Below, piece by piece: positions 23,001 through 38,000 of a stretch of DNA of 64,000 bases; the first letter of the stretch is position 1; every line of letters begins with the position of its first letter. The notes under the pieces are model-generated. The model saw nothing but the letters and a program-made list of their open reading frames with translations, did no database searches and was not told the origin of the DNA. The position numbers were made by a program, and so were the translations under genes. Origin of the DNA: Marthasterias glacialis. Its lineage: Eukaryota; Echinodermata; Asteroidea; Forcipulatida; Asteriidae. The stretch is from assembly GCA_911728455.2 (NCBI GenBank), contig OU452236.1, positions 5,822,171 to 5,886,170 of the forward strand, in the 5' to 3' direction.

Positions 23001-26000
23001 ACATCTGAATAGGGACAATGATGTATTTCTTATCAAAGAATGTTTAACCAGTTGCTGTCGGGATTCTTTTATTTGTTCCCGTCCCCCTGGCGGGATTATT
23101 TTGTCGGAACTGCAGGAAAAAAAATTTCTTTGAGAGTACTGCTGGCACGCAGAAACTCTGACTTGACAATGCCAAGAGAACAAAGATTCTCTTCTATTGC
23201 ACCAAGAGGTGTGTCAGTCTAACCTGGATATAAATGTTATAGGTCGTGTTAAAAACATAGTTTGGGTCCAGTGCTGCAAGATCTATTGTTGATTTAGTTT
23301 TCGGCTTAAGCCTTTTGCTCTTCATGCCCAATCTAAACTTGTATGAAGGAAGTATTCTTTGTTGTTAAGTGTGTGTTTTGTTGTTTTTATTTCAGTGCTC
23401 TGTGACTTGTGGAACTGGTGTCCAAACACGCCAGATCTATTGTGTCAACGAGGAAAATCGTGTCGTCGCTAACTCAGTTTGTGAAGCTGCCAATCTAGCA
23501 CCCTTGGCCACTGAGGTGACCTGTAACCAGGTGACATGTCCGGTCAGTACCTACTCGGCCGTCAGGGGGGACTATGGTGCATGCTCAGTGAGCTGTGGGA
23601 CCGGGGTGGAGACCAGAGTGGTGGTGTGCCTGAACCAAAATGGCCAACAGGTCGCCATGGAGAACTGCATCAACTTTGGCATCGGAGATTTGGGTACAGA
23701 ACGTACGTGTACGCTGCCAGCATGTGAGCCTTTGTTCCGCTACACCGTTGGAGCATACAGTGACGTAAGATACCACACCTTGTTATGTGCCCCGTGTTTA
23801 TTAGCAATAAGGAATACTGATTCTTGATCACTTTGGAAAAGGAACCCGACTCTTTGATCCTTTCAACATTCAATTTTAGTACATTTATTTTAATTGCGCT
23901 ATGATCAAGAACCACAGACCTTCATTCCTATCAGTGTAATGAAACTACTGCTGGAAGGAAAAATAGTCAGGCTCTTAATTGTGTATTTCGAATTCGTTAT
24001 TCAAGCTTGCTACTGAACATAGAAAGGAAGTTCACTCAGGATATTTGACCGAGTCCCTTAAACTTGAACAAAACCCTAGGGGTTTTAAGGTGTGGGTTAG
24101 AAGTGAACTATGAATCTGAACTGTTGAATGGGATATTATTGAACACTAGGTGGCAGCACACCTACCAGGGCTCAATTCCATGGAGCTGCAAAAGCAGAAA
24201 ATGTTTTCAGCTAAGCAAAAATTAGCAGGAAACCAGTCACAAATTGTTTGTATAACATAGTATTTCCGCTGGTAACCTTTTAGTAGTAAAACAAAACTGT
24301 ATTGTGTTTAGCGAAATTTTATGCTAAGGCAGCTCTATGAAATTGGGTCCAGGGAAATTTTCATTGTTTATATGATTCAACATGTATAGTTTTCAAGAAC
24401 AATGGTTTGACTTGGTAAAATTACGCTGCCACCAAAATTAAAGAAAAAAAAATCATACTAAATAAAAAAAATCCTTGCCACTAATAAACAAAATTTCCTA
24501 TTTTGCCCAACAGTGTTCAGTGACCTGTGGGTCGGGGATAAGGACGCGTGATGTCCAGTGCGTGAACCAGGCTGATGAGGTAGTTGATGCACAGGGCTGC
24601 CTTGATATGAACCTCATACCACCAGTCTCCACTCTAGTCTGTGTACTAGATGTATGCCCAACCTATCTCTATCAATTTGGAACTTTTGGAGAGGTACGGT
24701 TTTCATTTTTCTTACAGATGAAGCTTTTAAACTCCTGGATTTTTTTTTTTTGCAAGGGGGCTTTCCCAAAATCGTTCAAATCAAAAATGGCAAATGGTGA
24801 CCCAGTACCAACCATGTCTTGTCAAGCATGATGCTGCTTGGCCTGCAAATAATTTGATGTATAGTTTGTTTTTTTATCCTGTAGCTGTTTCGTCATTGTT
24901 CTGTTCTGTTCTGTTCTGATGAAAACCACTTTGAACCCCTCCCCCCATCTCAATTTTGGGGGGCTGTGTCTGATTCAAGCAATGTGGGCCACGGCTAAGG
25001 CTGTTGGTGGCAGGTACAGCGGTGAATAATAGAAGTTTTCAGTTATTCAACCAAAGCTACTCCCAAAGCTCTTGGCCCTAACTCCCCAGAGTGATTTACT
25101 AGGATCCTTCCCCACTCTAACAAATTCCAACATCATATGGGTAACTCAACACCCAAACAGTGGTACTCCGATTATGGTGGTATGCCTGAACCCATGCAAA
25201 GCATGATCAGTTTACTCATGCAGTCCCAAGTCCAACACAGCCCAACAAAACTTGCTGTCAGAGTTTGACGGAATAGGGACTGTTAGGGTTAATCTGGATA
25301 TGGCATATCGTATTTTTATAGACCTTTATTACGGTTCTCAAGGCTCGGAGGGAAAAATAGTGTGGCCCCTTTTTGGTAAAAAATGAATCACAAGACAAAG
25401 ATAGTGGCAGTAGAATTGAATGTTGAATGTTTTCCGATAACAGTGTAGCGAAACCTGTGGTGATGGTCTGAGAAGCCGCCCTGTTGTCTGTATCAACAAC
25501 GACACCAACGAGATTATAGATGACGTGAACTGCCCTGGAGAGAAACCAGCCTCGATTGAACCCTGTAACCTCCAGTCCTGTGAAGTCATGTGAGTAGACC
25601 ACCCAGTCTAACCCTTAGTATTAGACTTCAGGGCCTATTTCCATAAAACTCTTCAGCAGAAAATCTGCTCAGCAAATTTCTTTGCTCGGCAAAAAATGAG
25701 TGGGGAACCAGTTGCAGTGATGTAAACTTGCGTTTATAACTCGCCATGTCTTGTTTCTAGGAGGCAAGTTTCTATCCCTTCAAAAAGTAACCCACACCGC
25801 GAGTGGCCTTTTGGTCTTGTAATGGGTGAATTGCATAAATAAAAAAAATAGGGCGTCCTGAAGAATGGCTAACACCAACGTCTCAAGCTTGCCATAACAT
25901 GCAATTTGTCTTCTCTCCGTAGCTATCAGTTTGTGAGTGGTCCATTCGGCGCATGTAACTGCAGCGGTCTCCAGACACGTCTGGTGATTTGCATCTCACG

Positions 26001-29000
26001 CACAGGGAATGACCTCGTACGCGTCGACGACCAGGCTTGCCTGGATAACGGTATCGTGTTACCGGCTCTGGTAGGGATGTGTGAAGTGCCCCCAAACTGC
26101 TTAAATCCTGTCTGGCAGACGACAGATGTCAATGGGGTAAGAATTCTGAGCGCCGTTTTTTGTTCAATGTTGGACTTCTTCCAGAGTTTATTATAAAGTA
26201 TCATTACATGATCATGGATCCACTACAGCTTGATGACAAATGCTCCGCATGCCGTGTTCCTTCATCATTATAAAATGTGTTTACTTTTTTAAATCAATTG
26301 GTTTTAAAATGCTACCCTCTGATATGATCTGAAATCAGAGTGTGCGATCTGTAGCAGAAGTTTTACCAACATTACCCATGCTCAAAGATTATAGAGCCCC
26401 GTAGGCACAAAATGGGGAACTGGGCCTTTATCTACTGTTGGGAAAGTGAAATACGCATGGTCGCCATTTCGGCAAGTGAATGCATGTGTTTCCCATTTAT
26501 AGCAATTATCATTGGCTACACTTGTCCGCATGTATCAGTGTTGTATCAATACAGTCACTTGCCGAAATGGCGTCCAGTGAGATTTCACATTTCAGCCAGA
26601 GTTCCCTGTCTTGGGTCTTCGGCGCTCTATAATATTTGCCCATGCTGTACCTTATTTTCCAATCTTTGATGATGATTTACCTTGTCTTGACTCAAAGAAA
26701 GTATGTGATGATTTCTCACCAGCACTTCCATGGCTCTCTCAACACAGTGTCTTTGAAAAAATACGCTATTTGTCTTCTTTGTTTATTTTTGTTCAGTGCT
26801 CGGTAACCTGTGGTATAGGTTTGCAGAGTCGTCTGGTTTACTGCGTGGAGTTTCCAGGCTCTTCTGTATTGGTTGCTGATTCTCTCTGTTTCCCTGAGGA
26901 CAGACCTCCTACCACTCTACCCTGCGATACTGAAGTGGAATGCCCAACAGAGTAAGCCAAGGTTTCAAAAAAATATTTCCGTTAGATCAGTCTTGAGGGC
27001 TGATTGCGAGAAGGTTCGGATGTCACAGGGCTGCTTAATAGGCGGAAAGTATCGCTTGACCACTAGCTGCCGGATGACATGTAAACAGGCAAATGTTTCC
27101 CCTGCCTGGAAACGGAATCCCTGCAAAGCTGCCATTGTTTAAAATTGGAATACCGGAACAAAGGTCGCCTGGATATTCCACTGCTAAGCGTGCACAGCCC
27201 ACACACGCGCCTTCTAACGCTTCGTTTCACCCACACAAAGACAAAACATGGTCTTGACTATTTTGCCGTTTTCTTGCTATTGAGAGGTGGTTTTTGTGTA
27301 ATCGCGATTCCAGACCCTTTGTCCTTTTGTTTCAAGAAGAGGATTACGAGACATTATTTATTCATTGTGTTTCGCCTCAGTGGAGGTATCTCAGAGTGAA
27401 CCGGGATTCCAGCCATGTTTGTGAGTCAAGTACCAATCCCATGCCGTAGGTAAAGGTCGATGGTATGCAATTCACGGTTCTTGAGTTTGACATTTTCTTG
27501 ATAGAGGAAACAAAACGCATGTTGCAATAAAGATCATCTTTGCTCTCTTGGCTTTGTCACGTCCGGATATCTTTGTGCCAGCGGTACTCTCACAGAAAAA
27601 TGATTTCGGCAATTCCGACAAAATAGTACCGCCTGGGGACGTGAAAAAATAAAAAAGAATCCCGGCGGCAACTGGTGAAAATAGTTTTGCTTTGGAACAG
27701 TAAGCTATAGGGACAACAATTATGCTCACCAGAAAATGGCTCACCAACCTAAACACCATGTCATGTGTACAGATTTAAACCGTCCCCCAGTTTTTTGGTT
27801 TTTTTTTCTAAGCAAAAACAATTTTCAACATGAGAGGGGCTTATGAGAACCCCTGGTCTCAAGCATAACTCTTTGTTGTTGTTTTTTTTTTTCATTTCAG
27901 ATACCTCTGGCTAGCGTACGGATGGGGAGATTGCAGTGTGACCTGCGGTGGTGGAATTGAAATGCGCGACGTCTTCTGCTTCAATCTGAATCAGAACTTC
28001 GCTCAGGTGAACGACTCATTGTGCGTCGCCGGGGATAAACCAGTGACAGTGCGTACCTGTAATCTTGACCCTTGCACGGCTTCCTGGACAACGACAGCCT
28101 GGACAGAGGTAGAGCAAAATATTCGTTATCACTCCATATAATTTTTTTACCTTTTGGTTAAAGATGCTAGGTTTGATTTTTGGCCTGATTTGACCTGAAA
28201 ATTTAGATTTAAATTTGAAATAGCTGTTTTTTTAGATTCAAGGAAGTTACAACCTTAAATTGTAGGTATTGCATGAAAAAAAATCTGCCAATGATTGTCG
28301 GGAATTGTTTTAAAACTAAAATTATTTATTTGTGGGATCCCATCAGCCATGTACAAACAATTTTGCATGTGACATCTATTTTGTGCATTGTCAGTGTCAT
28401 ATGCAAAAGTTTGTGTATTTTTTTCGTTTTGAAACTGCATCATCTGTCAAAATTCTTGAGGAGAAAAATTCTATAAAAAAAGATATAACATTTTCGGTGA
28501 ACATCGGTCCAGGGAACTTAGATTTTTTAATCGAATCACCGTCATTTATCTGGGTTGGTGTTATTTCCTCATTTTAGTGTTCAGTAAGCTGTGGTGCTGG
28601 AGAAGAATCCCGCTCTGTCGCCTGCCGTGCCACCAAGGACCCGGCCAGCAACCTTGTCGACGAGGCGGAGTGCATCGGTGAAGACAGGCCATCAGCAACA
28701 CGCTCATGCTTCCTGGAGATCTGCCCATCCCCCTTTGGCTGCGACACAACCACCAGCCTTGAGGGGATCCTCCAGTATTCAGAAAACTCCCCGGGCTTCG
28801 GCGCCGGCGAGAACTACCCCAATGATTTTGACTGCGACAAATCATTTGCCGCACCCAACGTTAGGAACGTTAGAAACGTTGAACCAACTCCACAGTACTA
28901 CATTCGTTTGACGTTCACAGCCTTTGACCTTGAAGACTCTGAAGACTGCCAATTTGATTTTCTTGAGGTAATGTAGTGAATTTCATAATAATGCTGTTTT

Positions 29001-32000
29001 TTTATATAATGCACTCATCCCAGTAGCTAGATCAAGATGTTTTACAATATTATTCCTGTTCATCGGACATACTTTAACCAATCCTTCCAAACTTTCTCAA
29101 CTCCCTGGGGAGCATACAACCTCGGAGCTAATTCAATTGATCCAACATAATGCTGTCTCAGCCCTCGCCGGATCCCTTTTTATACACCCGGGTTGTAACA
29201 TGAGCAATTATGGTTAAGCGCCTTGCTAAAGGACACTAATGCCATGAGGGGATTCGAACCCACACTCTCATGACCTAGTTATTTGAACTGGAGTCTGTTG
29301 CGCCAGACCACACGGCCACAACCTGCCACATGAGATCAGTGAATTTGAGTTATAGTTAACATTGTTTAAATTCCAAGTCTTGGACCGAAGCCCATTTTCA
29401 ACCAATGTCCCAAAACAGACCAATGCATCATCGTCGATGGCCTCCAGGGACTTCCCCTTTTCTTGAACCTGTGGTTTCATTGCTGATCAAATAATCTCCG
29501 TTATTCCTAAGGTGAGAGATGTGTTTGGAAACACCACCGAGCGTCTCTGCGGAAACTCTTATGACCTCCCATTAGAGTGGAACTCAGTAGGCCCCCTGGT
29601 TGACCTCTACTTCCACACTGATGCCACCAACACTGGTCGGGGATACTCTGTGGTTTACAATGCTTTAGTGAGAGAGGCACCTCCACGTTACGAGACCTCT
29701 GAATGGTCTGAGGTGAGTAGCCAGGAAGTCCAATGCTGTGTCGTGATTGATAGTAAATATTTACGACCCTGTCCACCCTAGCAGTTGTCTATTAAAGCCC
29801 CAGCTCAACGTTGGTAAATTGACTGTAAATGCTTCCATTCTTTGCACAAATCAAGATATTTGTAATAAAACCAACCAATCAGCTCATTTCGTTGATTTTT
29901 CATTTGCGAGAAAACGGTAAAAATACACTCTGCATTTTTGTACGCATTCCTACAGGCAGTTTTCGTCTCACTGAGACGAAAAACTATTTTGAATCATTTT
30001 TCATGACGTATTATTTAAAAACGATAACACTTCAGGCAGAAATATTTCAAGGAAAGTTTTCTACCATTGTTATCTTTATATCATGTAAGGTAAATGTAAA
30101 TCTGTGAACATTTATGTTTTTCTTTCTGACCAATGTTGAGCTGGGGCTTTAACGGTGCCTACGTGCGTCTTGCTCTGACCCGGGTCAAACACAAAAGACA
30201 CATTACAGCGAGATAAATTTAGGAATACTTTTTACATTTTGTAATGTTATTTGAATGCTTAGGACTTTTGTCTGACCTTTGGGCTTGCATTGGTGTATGT
30301 GATTGGTCAATGTATTCATGGATTGAAAACTGCCATCACTGTACAGTATGGACATTTTATAAACATAGGGTATGGACAAACTTTTGGCTCCTGACCTAGC
30401 TCTAGCTGTATCCATATTTGAAACTGCTTTCCACATCATTTGTCTCCTTTTTTTTTCTAAAGGACAAGCTTGGTTTAATTAGTTTAATTAATGTAAAAAT
30501 TGCATCAGGATAAAGAATAGGATATTGGTTTTACCCTTACACCGATGTGTGTTAATTGCTGTAAACTTGGTGTGCTTTCCACAAGTCCTGCAGGAAAAAA
30601 AACCAAAGGCTATTTGGGGTTGGACTCAAATCTACGACCCCTGTTTGTAATTTGTGTCATGTAAGTTGGGATCCTGGCCCCCAACCGTAACTATTGAACC
30701 CATGTCTTCTTGCAGTGCTCTGTTACCTGTGGAGAAGGAATTGAGACCCGCTCTGTAGTCTGTTACCGCGGCAATGAGACAATTGATGACAATGAGTGTA
30801 GTGAGCTTCAGCGACCGACGTCGATGCAGCCATGCGAAGAGGAAAGGTGCATTGAGCCCAATGGTAAGTAGCCATGCAGTAGACTAGCGTTATGATGTCA
30901 CAAGTTCATATAGAACCCCCCACCGAGGTCAAAGGGTGACCTCCCCGTGGCTGATGGCTAAAAGTTGTGTGTGGAGCTTAGGCCTTATGCGAATTTACGG
31001 CTACAGCTGTTGCTAAGGGTGTTGCTAAGGGCGTCCGATACTTCAAACAGGCATGTGATTTATCAGGATTTTTCATTGGTCTCTCTGTGCCTTCAGATTG
31101 TCTTGAAAGAGAAAAGCTTGCCATCACAGAGATTACCTTCCTTTGTTAAGATCAGACCCTCAGATACCTATTTGAAATGATGTAGAATCTGTAAACCTCT
31201 AAAACGTAACAATCTGTACATCCAGGGAGCTTCGTTCTCACACCAAGAGGAAATTGTTATCCAATTTTCAGGATTTTTAAAAATTTTGTACAATCTCATC
31301 CCCTGCTCAAAGCACGATGACCCGGCGATCCAGCCTTGCAAACTTGCACGTTTTCAGTTGAAGTTCAGGACTGTATGATACCTACCAATATTAAAAACTG
31401 CATTTTTTGTTATTAAACCTTGGGAAATTTGTGCGTGAACACAGAATTTGTGCCTTGAACTTTAAAATAAAATTTCCTAGATTACCGTTTGCAGAGATGA
31501 TACCTCATGTCATGACTAACGTAGTTCATGTAGGTTGATTTCAGTCGATTTGGCTTGAAATCTGGCCTCTGCCAGTTTGAAAAATAAAGACGAAGATCGC
31601 AACTCAATTTTTCAAACTTCAGCAATATGTTCCTTGATATTCTCCGGGGTGCTGCGTATAATGGGTCTGTCACTACAAATTTATAATAGGTGTTAATTTT
31701 TGCATCGGGGATTGATCGGAAATTAAAATTAACATCTATTATAATGGCCGCAGTACCCGCTGCTAATGGGATTCGAACTGCCTCTAGCTGCTGGGCAATC
31801 TTGGTAGTCCAGCTGGTAAGACATCTGCTCTAGATTGGCAGGGGTTGTGGGTTTGAATCCCACCCGAGGATTATGACTGTGAATTTTTTTTCACAGGACT
31901 TGGGAAAGTACAAAGTATAAAGTGTTTAACACACATCAGTATATGGGTAAAATCACAAATAATACACTACAAATTTGTTTTTTTGTTTCATGTAGCATGT

Positions 32001-35000
32001 AACGGTGATCTGACCCGTACAGAGGATGGAAGCCACGTGATGTCCCCAGAGTTCCCTCTCTCCTACCCAAACAATGTGTCGTGTTTCAACCGTATCCAGG
32101 CCCCCGAAGGGATGGTGGTCCAACTAGCCATTTCATTTTTCAACTTGCGCCCCTCTGGTGATTGTGAGGTGGATTCTGTCGAGGCAAGTTTGACTTGTAA
32201 ATTATCCGATTTTAACAGGGGGGTGGTGTTATTCCTGAGTGCATTAAGGTTGGCTTGAGTCTTCCTTAAGAGGAAGGTTTGCGATAACAATCTGTTTGTC
32301 ATTGGTTCAATTGAAATGTCAATTGAACCCACTGTTTTTTTTCAGAACCACACAATCTCACAGAAGAGATTTTAATATTGCAAAACATTGGCCGTGACGT
32401 ATGGCATAGGATTGGTACTAAACCTGGAACCCTGTCTCGATTCCCGGCTCACACTGACTTAACCCCATTGAGCCGAAACACAATGAATAAACAATGATGA
32501 AAGCCTTTCGATGCCTGGTAATCCTCTTCTTTGAACAAAAGGACAAAGTTGAGGAATTGGGAATTACACAAAAACCACCTCTCAGTGGAAAGAAAACAAC
32601 AAACTGTTCAAGACCATATTTAGTCTTTGCGTGGGTGAAATGAAGTGTTAGACGGTGTGTGTGAGGTCTGTGCGCGCTCAGCAGTGGAATGTCCGGGCAA
32701 CCTTTGCCTCCGGTATTCCGATTTTACACAATGGCATCCGAACACCGCATCCGTTTCCACGCAGGGAAACATTTGCATGTACACACCTCATCTGGCGCCA
32801 ACTTTTTATTTTGTGTATTATTGAAAATTTTACTGAATGTTTTTATGCAACATGGCCTCTTGAAGTATAAAGGGAAACAAATTGTACTGAAGGCTTTTTT
32901 GTTGGTCAGTTCTGAGGCTTGCTCGTCACCATTACCCGACGACTGTTTTTTTGGCACAAAACGATCATGTACCCTTACATACTTTATGAACAATGTGTGT
33001 GCTGGTCAAGGCGCGTCTTTAATTAGCGGGCGTCTTTAACTAATGTGTATCTGAATGATTTCCTGAGTTTATTCCAACTTGAAGTATGACCTGTGAAACT
33101 TCTTTTCCTTTCTGCAGATCTCGGATGTCAACACAGACGGCGAGGCGCTGTCTCTTTGCGGAAATCAAAGTCCCGGTGTTGTTTTCACCTCGACCTCCAA
33201 CGAGATCGTCGTTGCATTCTCTTCCAACGAGACTGGTTCTCTCCCCATCTCTGGATTTGGCTTCGATATGGTTGCCTCATTCATTCTTGATCCGGGTAAA
33301 TGTTTTGTGTTCAGCCCAAAATTTCAGTTTTACCTAAAATTCTGTCTTGTGTTACCCGCAACCTTGCGACAATCTCTGCCAAATTGAATTCCACCACTTT
33401 TTCTGTGTTTGTTTTTGAAAGAAAACTTGGAACTTGGAAAGAGTTAATAACTTAGGGAACTTAAGTTCCAAAAAGCTGCAGAATGTTTTGAATGTCATAA
33501 AGCTAACACCAACTAATTGCTATTTTTTTCCCTCTTTTTCTCCACCATTAGGAAGCCCATGCAGCAGTGAAATCGTGACTTCGGGCCAGGCCGTGTATTC
33601 ACCAAACTACCCTGAAGAGTATGGCCCGAACGAGAACTGCATCACCGTCATCCGTAATGATGATGGCTGTATCTCTCTACAGTTCTTGGACTTCAACATC
33701 CCCGCCAACCCTGACGGAACTTGCACAGACTTCTTACAGGTATCATCCTTTTCCCTGTCTTGTTGTGAACTTTTGCTGTCGTCAAAATAATACAATCAAA
33801 TTCTTGTGCAGCACCACCAGAGACATGGTCCTCTGTTGGTCAATTCAAAACCTTGTCAAAGACTACTCATATAGTTACAAAACTCAAACAAAACATGACA
33901 GGAGACATACAAAGTTCTTTTTCCATTTTGCCGCTAGGTTAACCAGTTGCCACAGCGAATCTCCCATTTTTTTTCCCCGCCCAGCCTGACGGGATTATTT
34001 TCTCGGAATTGCCGGAATCAGTTTTCTTCGAGGGTACCACTGGCACAAAGAATATTTCATGAAATGCATTTTTTTGTATTCCCAATTTGCAGGTGGTTGA
34101 TCTGACTCAAGTGAGCCTGAACACTGGTCCGCTCTGCGGAAACGAACTACCCCTTCCAATTTACTCGGCTTCTGGTCTAATCACTGTCCGTTTTGTATCA
34201 AATGGCTCCATTGCCGACAGTGGATACAATGCTGTTAGCCGATTCGTGGACTGCACGGTGGGTCTGTGGTTTACAAGCGACTTCGGAGAGGTAAGATCAT
34301 GTTCTGTTGAAAGCATAGTTTCAATTTTATTTACTTTTTTTCAAATAAAAGAGCAAGGAACCAGTCAAAATCGGGCATGGTTTATTCTAAAACGTTGAAA
34401 AAATTTGCAAAGTATTTGCGGCACAACTTTTGTGAGTAAACTAATTGCAACATTGAGGTTTTGCTCGATATGACATCACACTTTTGCTCATGAATTTGGA
34501 TACTGGAACAGGGATAAAAACCACAGAGGCACCAAAATACCCTGGAAAATGGCAAAATGAAAATTGAAATTAAGGTTAAATGAGACACAAAGATGCATTT
34601 CCAAGGATTCCATTTTTTCACGGGCCCTTTTATTTATCTGTGGTTAAATTTTCTTTGCAACGTACAGTGTTCAGCTACCTGTGGAGAAGCATTCCAGACC
34701 CGTGATGTCAGGTGCGAGATGCCCTCAAATGGTAACCCAGTGGAACCTGCCTTTTGTCCACCAGACAGACCGGCCGCTATCAGGGATTGTGTTGTGCCCG
34801 AGTGCCCAAGTAAGAATGCCACCCATCCAGGAATCTTTAATGCATATTGTTTAGGATTGGTGAATAGACCCATGTACCGATGGCCTCACACTTTGTTTAC
34901 GTAATAATAATAATAATAGTAACCAGTTCTTATATAGCACATTTCACAATAACGTCTCTATGTGCTTTACATTAGTGCCCTGGTCATTGGGCCAATAACA

Positions 35001-38000
35001 TTCCTGTAGTCTTTCTCAGCTCCTGGGGAGTATACAGCCCCGAGCTGCTGTGGGGCTCTGGAGGCTTTTTTAAACACAATACCAACCTCTGCCCCCGCAG
35101 GTACCCATGTTTACCCCTGGGTGAAGAGAAGCAATTATAATAATCATCTTGCCCATGGACACAAGTGTCAAGACCGGAATTCGAACCCACACCCCAATGA
35201 TTTAACCACCAGAACTTGAGTCCGCTGCACTAAACCGCTCGGCCACGACACACTACATGTGATGCTACATGTTGGCTTTCCATGGTGGGGACCAGGGAAT
35301 ATGGGGGCCACGAATTCAAAGGTCCCATGGCGTAACACATATGTAAACAAAGTGTTAGTTACGTAGAGTACAGGGGTCTATTTACTAAAATAAATATTTC
35401 ATTTATAAATGTTTGTCCGGGGTCCCATACTTGTATCTTTAGGACTTTTCGCCCTTCTTCTAAAACTGAACATTTCTTCATCACCTCTACACAGGTATCT
35501 TCAGACCTACGGGTTTACAGTGCTTGTCATTTTTATTTAGGATCCCTTTGCTGTATGACCCGAAAGATTTTGAACAAACAATTAAATTTCTTTCTTTCTT
35601 AATAGGTTGTGATGTCGTCGTTGATCAAACTAATAAACTCATTGAATCCGTGAGCGTGGATGGTTTATACGAGAACAACCAACTCTGCACGACCACCATC
35701 AGTAACCCAGAGGGCTGTGTTTCCATTGAGTTCTTGTCGTTTGAACTTCAGAACCCAAGTATTGATAATGCGTGCGACACAGACTATCTAGAGGTAAGAA
35801 CAACACTGTATTCTTGGCCTTGGTGCCCCCTTCAAAATTTTTCCCATAGACTTCTACTGTGGAAGTGCCCTTGGAAAATGAAAATAGCCTTGCCCTCTAA
35901 AAGATGTAATTCCAGAGCTGGGTGCTTTCTTCCCTCTAGCTTTTAACAGTCTATCATCTCTTTCTTTTGACATGTGGGGCATCCAGAGTAATTGTACCAT
36001 GAGGAACGACTCGGTTAATGGCAAAATACAATTGTTGTGTGATGCTAACGGTCATGTCTCTCGTCCCCTTTTTTTTTTAGTGAATGAGGCATCGTCCAGT
36101 AATCCTTGTGTCTTTGTTTCTTATCGTGGGTTTGGTCTCCATGGATTTTCTGCCTGTGTTTTTCACAGGTCGTTAACCAGTTGTCACTGGTATTCTTCCA
36201 TTTTTTTGTCCCGTCCCCTGGGCGGGATTATTTTGTCGAAATTGCTGGAATAATTTTTGGCACAAAGAAAGCCTGACTTGACAAAGCCAAGAGAACAAAG
36301 ATTCTCTTTATTGCACTGTGAGTTTTGTTTTCTCCACCAAGAAAATGTCAAATTCATGCACCGTGAATTGTAAAGCCTTGGCCATAACCTACGGCATAGG
36401 ATTGGTACTAAACCTGGAATCATGCCTGGATTCCCAGTTCACTCTTACTTACCTCCTTTGAGCCGAAATACAATGAACAACTGATAGGAAATTAAACGAA
36501 AACCAACTCTCAATAGCCAGAAAATAGCAAAATGTTCAAGACCATGTTTTGTCTTTGTGTGGGTTAAACGAAGCGTTAAATGGCATATGTGTGGTGTGCG
36601 CACGCTCAGCAGTGGAATGTCTGGGTGACCTTCTGTGTATTCTGATTTTACAAAGTGGCGTGTTTTAACAATGCCTGTTTGCTGGCTCGGAAGATATTTG
36701 ATACAGGGAACCCAACGCCTACTGGTTAAAACAAAATTAAATTGAAATAAAATTCTGTGGTTGAAGTCCTTTCAAAACCTTTACAGTTCAATGTTGGGTT
36801 GGGTTTTTTTAGTGGACATTTCAACCATTCTGATCATCTTCAAAATAAAAAAAAAAGTAGCTTTAAAAAAGACCTGAAAAAATTGTCTGTACATTTGAAG
36901 TGTATTTGACCTTTGCAGCACTCCTTTCAATTAAATTGTTGTAGATCGCAGATAATTGTAATAGTATATGTATTTTTTCACTGGATATCTTCACTCTCTG
37001 CCCATTTTTTTAGTGAAACTCGTTGATAAATTAAAACATATTTTGGGGAATTTTTCCTAGATCATTGATGATGAGAGAGACACACCCTTGAGGTTCTGCG
37101 GTGTGAACATTCCAGGCAATTACTTGTCACTCTCTGGTGAGGTCAGCCTTGTCTTCAAAACTGATGAGGCGATCACAGGACCTGGATACGTGGCCTACGT
37201 TACGTTTGTACCGTGCCCTATCAATGCTTTCATTCCTGGAAATTGGAGCGAGGTAGGTACCCGATTGGTCCCATGATTTTTATTTTGTAAGCCCCAGCGG
37301 TTCCAGGTAGTGGTCTGTGGTCTGAAAAAAAAATGGGCAAGGCACCATGCAGCCCACTTTCCCACAACATGGTCATCGCTGGTTTGCGCCCGTCAACGGC
37401 GCACAGTGTTTTGGACACATTGAGTATTTTGCACGCTCAGTAACTTTGGCACTCGGCGTTAGCAAACTCTTTGACCTTTTCAATTTTGTACAGTCTCATC
37501 CCTGATAGTTTCAAATAGTCTGCCAACTCACTGGAAAATGATGCCAAGATTTGAAGGGTTTTGTTTTACAACTTATCGTTTTTCTTGATGGTTTATCCAC
37601 ATTTTCTTTTTGCGACAGTGCTCGGTGACCTGTGGATCAGGCATCAGGACACGTGATGTTCAATGCGTGGATCTACTGAACGAAATCTCAGTGCATGAGT
37701 CTCTGTGTAGTGGAGTGCGTCCACCAGCCCAGGAAGCCTGCTCCACTGGGTTGGAGTGTCCCAGTAAGTCTAATTGTTGCGTTGTCTCGCCCGCTTCATG
37801 TCATTTTTCTTTTATTGTAGGTGGTGGGGGTGGTTTGAAGTTGAAAGCTGACTTTTTCCTTTAGTTTGAATATTCTCATCCCATTTTGTTATTGTCCCAT
37901 CCAACAGCATGCTACACCTACATCAACGAAACTGGTCAGTTTCTGACCTCACCAGGCTTCCCAGAAAATTATGCCAACAATCTGGACTGTATTTTTGAGT

